Positions 57,721 to 64,000 of a stretch of DNA of 64,000 nt are shown here, piece by piece. Within the stretch, counting starts at the first letter, position 1. The number at the start of each line of letters is the position of its first letter. A program made the position numbers and the translations under genes. Under the pieces are notes generated by a model. The model saw nothing but the letters and a program-made list of their open reading frames with translations. It ran no database searches and had not been told where the DNA came from. Source of the DNA: Phyto melanocephala (Eukaryota > Arthropoda > Insecta > Diptera > Rhinophoridae); NCBI GenBank assembly GCA_941918925.1, contig OW799233.1, forward strand, positions 139,998,223 to 140,062,222, read 5' to 3'.

Positions 57721-58740
57721 ATAGCGTTTGTTTAAAAGCAATAAAATTAAAATAACGTCGAGATTATTTCCTTGCGAAACTCCACAAGGGTCACAATAAA
57801 TAGAGTCAAACTTCCCTATAATGAATCTTCACGGGGACTGACAATTATTTCACTATATAGAAATTTCATTATACAGAAATATGTTTTTTCTTTTTTTTAT
57901 TTATTTAAAATAATCAGGTATTTTTGTTTGACATTTAAATAAATTTGTCGGAACGTCGCTCTCCATCTCCAAAAAAGTTCGTTGTACATCAAGTGACGAG
58001 GAAACGTGTTCTAATGTAGGTGACGTTTTATCAATATTTGCCATTACTACACCACCCAGTTTCTCTTTATCGTCATCTGATATAATCTGCTGTAATCCAC
58101 GAATTTCTAAAACTGCTTAGAATATCTTCATCGGACGGAATATATATTTTTTCCTTGATGTCCCTTCTTCAACTTTATTAATTACTAGTACCTTTTTTTA
58201 AGAGAAATACTACTCCGGTGCGTCATTTTCATTCAGTGAACTCGGCCAACTGATGTTAAAAGGCAAATCATTAACTTTTTATTTTTATTTTCATATTTTG
58301 CGAATCCCAAAAATATTACTTATTTTCTTTATAAGTAGTGTAAAATAAAGCTGCTAAAATAATTCATTATATATTATATAGAGACAAAAACACACGTAAA
58401 GTGTATTTTTGTTTCCAAAATCTTGTTCGGAGTAAAGAAAGATTCACTATATGGAAATTCATTATACGGAGATTGAAATACATTGAAAGTGGAACGAAAA
58501 AGTTGTGTTCTTGATTTCAGTTCATAATAGGGAGAACATCATTATATAGAAGTTCACTATAAGAAAGTTTGACTGTACTTTGATAAACAGTCGTTATATA
58601 AAACATTTTGCCTGTCATCCTTTAACTTTAAATTTAAAGGTATTGAGCTTTACTAACAATAAATCATGGTTTACATTGTCAAAGGCTTTACTATAGTCAG
58701 TATAGACTATATCGGTTGTTGGTATTTTGGTTAAGTTAGG
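57721..58740 (-). pseudogene. LINE reverse transcriptase relic split by a pogo-like element
   Basis: On the minus strand, 58740-58610 reads PTTDIVYTDYSKAFDNVNHD then LLL, which is RT motif A (the F/Y-x-D-x-SKAFD block that holds a catalytic Asp). On the other side of the insertion, 57800-57721 reads CDPCGVSQGNNLD, the equivalent of the usual SGVPQGSxLGP motif B. Removing 57803-58577 (the element plus one TA) leaves the two parts in the same frame across TVYQSIYCDPCGVSQGNN. The rest of the LINE is missing or unreadable. Confidence 0.65.
57803..58575 (-). mobile_element. pogo/Tigger-like element
   Basis: Inverted ends GAGTCAAACTTCCCTATAAT at left, and the reverse complement of CAGTCAAACTTTCTTATAGT at right. 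TA duplications lie at 57801-57802 and 58576-58577. CAGTCAAAC ends and a TA target are typical of pogo-type elements. Minus-strand remnants such as PSDEDILSSFRNSWITADY fit the acidic C-terminal region of pogo/jerky transposases only loosely. It is 773 bp, with no intact frame. It sits inside the LINE relic. Confidence 0.7.
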
Positions 58741-59769
58741 ATGTTTGTTATTATTTTCACAAACAGTTTAGAAATTGAGTTAAGTTTAGCTATTGCTCTA
58801 TAAGCTAAGTTTAAAACGTTTAAATGTCTATTAAAAACAAAAAACTTAAAAGAAAAATGAATAAATTTTCTCTTATTTTCACAAAAAGAAATATGACCCA
58901 AAAATTTTAAAAGTATTTCCTTAATTTTTTCCTTTCTTTCTTATTGTTACGTTTATACATTCTATAAACATTGCATTTATTCACTTAGTTTTCATTACCA
59001 TAAAATTAACCAAAATACTAAAACTATTTGCATAGTTTTTTTCTACCATCACCCAAGTAACCTGGACATATGCGCCACAGATAAGCTGAACAAATTAAAA
59101 ATTTCTATTTCCAATATTTATTTCATCCCATACTCTCACACTGTTGCATTCATTAAAATTGATTGAGTTGTAGTGTAAGTACATTTTTTGATTACAATAC
59201 ATTGAAAAATGTGTATAAAGTTACCGGCATATAAAAATATATATAAACATACATATCTGTTTGTAAGAATTAATGATAACAACTGCGTCACTAATTGAAG
59301 CCAAAATAGCAATTGTTTAAGAATGTGCGCGATATTATGAAAGCAGTACGAGTATAAACGTTTGTAAGGTATCAGGAAAAACGCAAAAGGCGGAAATAAG
59401 GCAAAATGTAAAATAAAACTCTTTTTTATACAGCACATACATACACACAAAAACACGTGCACATCAGCCATAATGCCTTAAGTCAGTATGAAAGTAAAAT
59501 AGGTGGAAAGACAGGAAGAAAAAATGTCATAAATACGCGGATTATAAAAAGAGCTTTAAATGTTAAAAGGGGTTCGACGTAAAGCTTTAATTTACTTTTA
59601 CTTACACATATAACTGTATGTATGTATAGAAGAATGTGCATAACATACTGGCATTAAATGTTTTATCTATAAAAGAATCTGTTCTAGATATACTTGCTCA
59701 CACTCTCGGAAAAAAATACATTAAGGGGGTAAGCTTGAAAAGTTTTTTTATGCTTCGCCGTAAGCAGTT
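58741..59769. other. Rox8 intron, nothing recognised
   Basis: The minus-strand open frame at 59136-59471 (111 codons) is hydrophobic and low-complexity; it looks like chance. No repeat family was seen. Confidence 0.4.
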
Positions 59770-61984
59770 TTTATACCCGCCACCAAAAAAATGGTGGGGG
59801 TATATTCATTTTGTCATTCCGTTTGTAACACATCGAAATATCCATTTTAGACCCCATAAAGTATATATATTCTGAATCAGGGTTTGATTTGATGACGATC
59901 TAGCTATGTCCGTCCGTCTGTCCGTCTGTCCGTCTGTCCGTCTGTCCGTCTGTCCGTCTGTCCGTCTGTTGAAAGCACGATAGAGGTCGCACCGAAAAAG
60001 CTAGGGGGCTCAAATTTTGCCAGAATCTTTCTTATAGACAAGGTTTGTTTGGTATTGAAAATGGGCTAAATCGGAATATTAGGAAGAGAGTTATAACTCG
60101 AAAAGCAAGAGTAGGTCGAAAAAACCGTGTCCTTCGAACATCGAATAAAATGGAATTGTGTCCAAACGCATCAACGTAGACTCATGAAACTTCGAATATA
60201 TATTTCCTGAGTAAAAACAATATCTTTCGCCGAAAATTATTTAAATCTATGCATTAGGAGAGGAGTTATCGATCAAAATGTACGAAAATTTATACCGCAC
60301 AGTGTATTTTTCGGTATATTTAAAAACAAAAACGTCATAAAAGCAACAAAATTGGATGTACGACTCTGAAATTTTGCACACTCTGCTTTTTGGTGAGTGG
60401 CTTTTTTGTAACGGAAAATCAATGTGCCACGCCCACTTTTACGCCCACCTCCCATATAACGTTTTAACTAAAATTCATATAATTTCTCTACTAATAAAGA
60501 TTTTTGAATAATAAAGGGCTATATTGAAACACCTAAGTTGTGCTCATTCGCAAAAATAACTTTGACACGCCTACTATAACGCCCACTTTTCACGTTATCT
60601 CCCGTTAATGAAATTTAAAGCTCATAAAAACGCCAAAATTAGAGGTATGATGATCAAATTTGCTACGTATATCCCCCTAGGCAATATCATTACTGTGCCA
60701 GAACATTTAGGTGCCACGCCCACTTTTACGCCCACCTCCCATATAACGTTTTAACTAAAATTCATATAATTTCTCTATTAATAAAGATTTTGGAATAATA
60801 AAGGGCTATATTGAAACATCTAAGTTGTGCTCATTCGCAAAAATAACTTTGACACGCCTACTATAACGCCCACTTTTCACGTTATCTACCGTTAATGAAA
60901 TTTAAAAGCTCATAAAACCGCCAAAATTAAAGGCATGATGATCAAATTTGCTACAAATATCCTTCTAATCAATGTAATTGTTGTGCCAAAAAGTTTAGGT
61001 GACACGCCCACTTTAACGCCTACCTCCCATATAACGGTTTATCTTAAATTCATGTAATTTCTCTATTGACAATGTTTTTGGGAAAATAAAGGACTATATT
61101 GAAATATCTAAGTTGTATTTATAAGCAGAAACTTTATTGACACTCCTACTTTAACGCCCACTTTTACTAAAAGACTACATTTACAAAAGCATTTTAGTAG
61201 CATATCGAAATTATAAAGGGTGGTCAAATTTTAAGGACCGATGATGAATTAAAATAAAACACAAATTATTTAGGAAACTATTATCATTTCTTTTTGTAAT
61301 GATGATATTTGTAAAGTTCAATTATGTATTTAACAAAATATCGACAAAATTACCCCCCCCCCCCCAATCCTTGGTACCACTCCTCTATCTGATGGTCCAA
61401 ATTTTCAATGACAATGTTGATGCTCAATTGTTTGGCATGATGATGAGTCGAGGTTGACTGCTCTTTTGCCACACTATCGCAAAAACCACCAGTGGTTCCC
61501 ATTCAACGCACTAAGAAGGCATTCACAGATTTTCTAACATTTTATACAGACCTGTTTTCCAGAAATTTAAATATTTTTTACAATTCTCCCGATTGTGGAC
61601 GAATTTGAACGATTATGTTAATCAAAAGAATTACAAAGTGCACAAAATGCATTTTGATTTGAACGCCCATTTTTATAAAAAACCTGAATAACTTTAAAGC
61701 GTTGCTCATTTGCGTATCTTTCCACGGATCAAATTGAGTAAGTTTGAGATTGCGAAATGTCAAGTGAAATGCAGAAAACAAATTTAAAGACTAGCTGTAG
61801 TTCACCTTCAACATGGGCCCTTAAAATTTAACCACCCTATACAAAGAAAGTGGTACATATTTTATTATAATGAGATTATTCCATAGCGATTAACAAAATA
61901 ATAAATATTGTGCTTTAAATGTACACAAAATTGGTGGTGGGTATAAAAGATTCGGCACAGCCGAATATAGTGCTCTTACTTGTT
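59770..61984 (+). mobile_element. DINE-1-like element, long copy C
   Basis: Runs from TTATACCCGCCACCAAAAAA to the terminal hairpin TTCGGCACAGCCGAA and CTCTTACTTGTT. It has about seven TCCGTCTG units, three tandem units (starting near 60425, 60710 and 61000), and the nested mariner fragment. About 2215 bp. It is almost identical to the inverted copy B 6.2 kb away; only a few single-base differences (for example near 60500 and 60632) and a different poly-C length (13 against 11) were noticed. Confidence 0.8.
61217..61838 (-). mobile_element. deleted mariner-like element nested in copy C
   Basis: AGGGTGGTCAAATTTTAAGG at left, ending TTAACCACCCT at right. Same content as in copy B, reversed, with a 13-C run at the deletion point. 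Confidence 0.7.
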
Positions 61985-64000
61985 CAGGCAATATCATGTC
62001 ACAGTAGTAGATATGCAAAAGTTTTTACTTATGCCATATTTGTTATACTATCCCAATAGAACCCTTTTAAGCACTTGTTTCAGTGCAGTAAAATTAAGTG
62101 AATACCCGCCAAAAATCCAAAACCCGGTTCTTTTTTAAGCATTATTAAACAATAGCAAAAATTTCAACATTTTTCTTTAATATATTTTGCAATAGATAAA
62201 AAAATATACAAAATTTTGCATACAATGTTATTTACGGGGCTACATGGTAGCCAGAAAGACGTAACTGTTAAAACAAGTAATTACAATCTTCAATGGATGT
62301 TTTAAATATATATTATTCTTTTGCAATGTGAAATAGCTTTAGCGACTGCCTGACCTTACCTCGTTTTATATATGCACATAAATTGAAACACAATTTGCAC
62401 CTTAACTTACATCTACTTATATATATTTTTGCTTATATACTATATATTAGTTTAAACAAATACACAAATACATTTATAGACTTTACACACAGCTTTAAAT
62501 ATGATATAAGAATTACACAACAACATCAAAAAAGATAGAGAGAGATAGAGAGAAAGAGTGAAAAACACAACACTTCCTTTAATATCCTTTTATATATGCT
62601 GTTTTTAAAGTATTAAACAAAGGAGAAAAAACCTTTACCCTTTTTAGTTGTTTTACATCCTTTTGGCTTATAAACAACAAGAGACGCGTACAACAACAAC
62701 AACAAAAAACACAAATGCCGAGGAGAAATAAAAGGAAAATAACTAGCATTTTTAATGAGTTAATTAAGTTTTGCTACTATACTATACACTATAACACACC
62801 GGTTTACTTAAACAGATACCGAGATTTATTTACGTGCGAGCGTCTGTGTTTGTATATGAAGACATTCAGGTTGTTGTTTGTAATAACGATTTTAACGTCT
62901 TGTATAAATTAATCATAAATCCAGTATAAAAATAAATATACTTTATGCACGTGTGTGTGTGTTTATTTATGTGAGCTGATTTTATGTATTTTTTTACAAC
63001 CCAGCAAACTCTTTAACTGATAGTAGAGAAACTTATATTTGAAATAAATTTTAATAATTTTAGGTGAGAATATGCATAGAGTTTTACGAGGTACACAGGA
63101 AATTCGTATAAATTTCACACTTTGGAATATCAGCGAAATAAAATGCGAAGCTCTTTTTATGATAATTAATATTTAAATGCACTTTAACATGAAATTTTAT
63201 ATTGCCTTTAAATTAGGTGCTGACTTTCATACCCTTATGGTTTTATGGGGTCATAAAAATTTAGCTGAATTTGTCAAACTTAGTTTCTACCGTCAAAGAG
63301 AAATAATAATGAGGTTCTTAACAACTATAAAATATATTAAATACGAATTTTAATTGATGTGCCAGTAACATGGAAAGAATGTGATTAAGAATTAATGACT
63401 TTAAAAAAGTATATATAAAACGTTTCATGGGTTATCTGTACATTTGTATGGAGACTTTGCTTTACCTAAGTATTGACTCTGCAGTAAGGTGAAAAACAAA
63501 TGATAAATCTCAGGTTCAAGAATCCTTTTGTTTAATGAGTTATTAACAAGACAATATTCGTCACTATCCTGAATAAGAAGTGAAATTTTTATTACCATAA
63601 AATTTTCATGCCTCTGGAAGTGAAAATTGTTACTATAAATTTTTCGTGGAATTTTTGTTCCTCTCATTGAAATGCAATTCAAAATAAAATAAGACATCAT
63701 TGCACGTTGAATATTAAGAACTGGACGGGTCTTATACTTAATCAATTTTTTTTTCGTTCCTCTTGAGAGTATAAAACTTTCACAAATAATCTCTTTTTCA
63801 CATGGTATTCTGCTATTTTATAAGCTTTTTATGTTAGAATTCGTAGAGTCTTAAGGAGTCTTTTTTTTTCGTTTTATTATTGTTTTTCTTGCTTTACTTT
63901 GTTATTCTTTTTATTTTCCCCCCATCTGCGTAGATAATTGATCTACGTTGATTGTAATAGGATAAAGCGCCTTTCACCTGTCATTCCCTTAAAACAATAC
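61985..64000. other. Rox8 intron, nothing recognised
   Basis: The remaining 2 kb contains A/T-rich sequence, an AGAGAGATAGAGAGA stretch at about 62538 and a GTGTGTGTGTG run at 62950. The minus-strand open frame at 63425-63745 (106 codons) has no motif and is of a length expected by chance. No RRM1 exon was found. Confidence 0.4.

Noticed and set aside
59136..59471. 111-codon minus-strand frame rich in hydrophobic residues
   Set aside because: Low-complexity sequence made of T-rich and CATA-type runs. At this base composition a few chance frames of 100-110 codons are expected in 64 kb.
63425..63745. 106-codon minus-strand frame
   Set aside because: No recognisable motif, no signal peptide, and a length expected by chance. 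It could still be a gene, but the sequence alone does not support it.
1..64000. tRNA, rRNA or small nuclear RNA genes
   Set aside because: Read by eye on both strands, no stretch with a recognisable T-arm GGTTCGAATC block plus a paired acceptor stem, or other RNA signature, was seen. A covariance-model scan would be needed to exclude them.

Overview
The window looks like a very AT-rich piece of a higher-fly genome, probably a calyptrate fly (blowfly, house-fly or flesh-fly group; the species cannot be fixed from sequence alone). It is intronic for most or all of its length. Three short minus-strand exons, at 36200-36287, 19212-19287 and 18346-18442, join in frame and encode the complete second RNA-recognition motif (RRM2) of a TIA-1-type RNA-binding protein. 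I recognise this as the fly orthologue Rox8. RNP2 reads IFVGDL and RNP1 reads KSKGYGFVSF, and the sequence after the RRM reads [19 protein letters not shown]. The RRM is interrupted by introns of 16.9 kb and 769 bp. No RRM1 or RRM3 exon was found, so the flanking introns exceed 27 kb on the 5' side (towards base 64000) and 18 kb on the 3' side (towards base 1).

Almost everything else that can be named is transposon. The commonest is an element with the layout of Drosophila DINE-1/INE-1 (Helentron-related). It starts TTATACCCGCCACC, has a TCCGTCTG minisatellite and GCCACGCCCAC repeats, and ends in a TTCGGCACAGCCGAA hairpin followed by a CTCTTACTTGTT tail. Long copies lie at 14784-17290, 51323-53536 and 59770-61984, and short ones at 45645-46299 and 55035-55920. 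The long copies carry a nested piece of mariner transposase that the short ones lack. The two copies at 51 kb and 60 kb are almost identical and point in opposite directions. Older, related families occur at 2.5, 4.5, 5.9, 9.8, 13.4, 14.3, 22.7 and 25.4 kb.

Region by region: 0-18 kb holds old DINE-like debris, a cut-and-paste element with repeated TCGTACGTGAC motifs (6074-6842), a mariner relic (8214-9100), a hairpin MITE (12040-12198) and the nested 13.4-17.8 kb block. 18-20 kb holds two Rox8 exons with a mariner relic between them. 20-36 kb holds LINE pieces, two MITEs, a 1.8-kb transposon with six copies of GTAACGTCCGTAACG (29598-31388), and the third exon. 36-50 kb holds two Helitrons, three MITEs and LINE relics. 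50-64 kb holds the inverted DINE pair, a decayed cysteine-rich reading frame (54149-54394) and a pogo-like element inside a LINE reverse transcriptase (57803-58575).

The strongest candidates for something undescribed are the two TIR transposons with repeated internal motifs (6074-6842 and 29598-31388), the internal block that is flipped between two copies of one repeat family (13.4 and 25.4 kb), and the near-identical inverted DINE pair. All family names come from recognition by eye; no database search was run.
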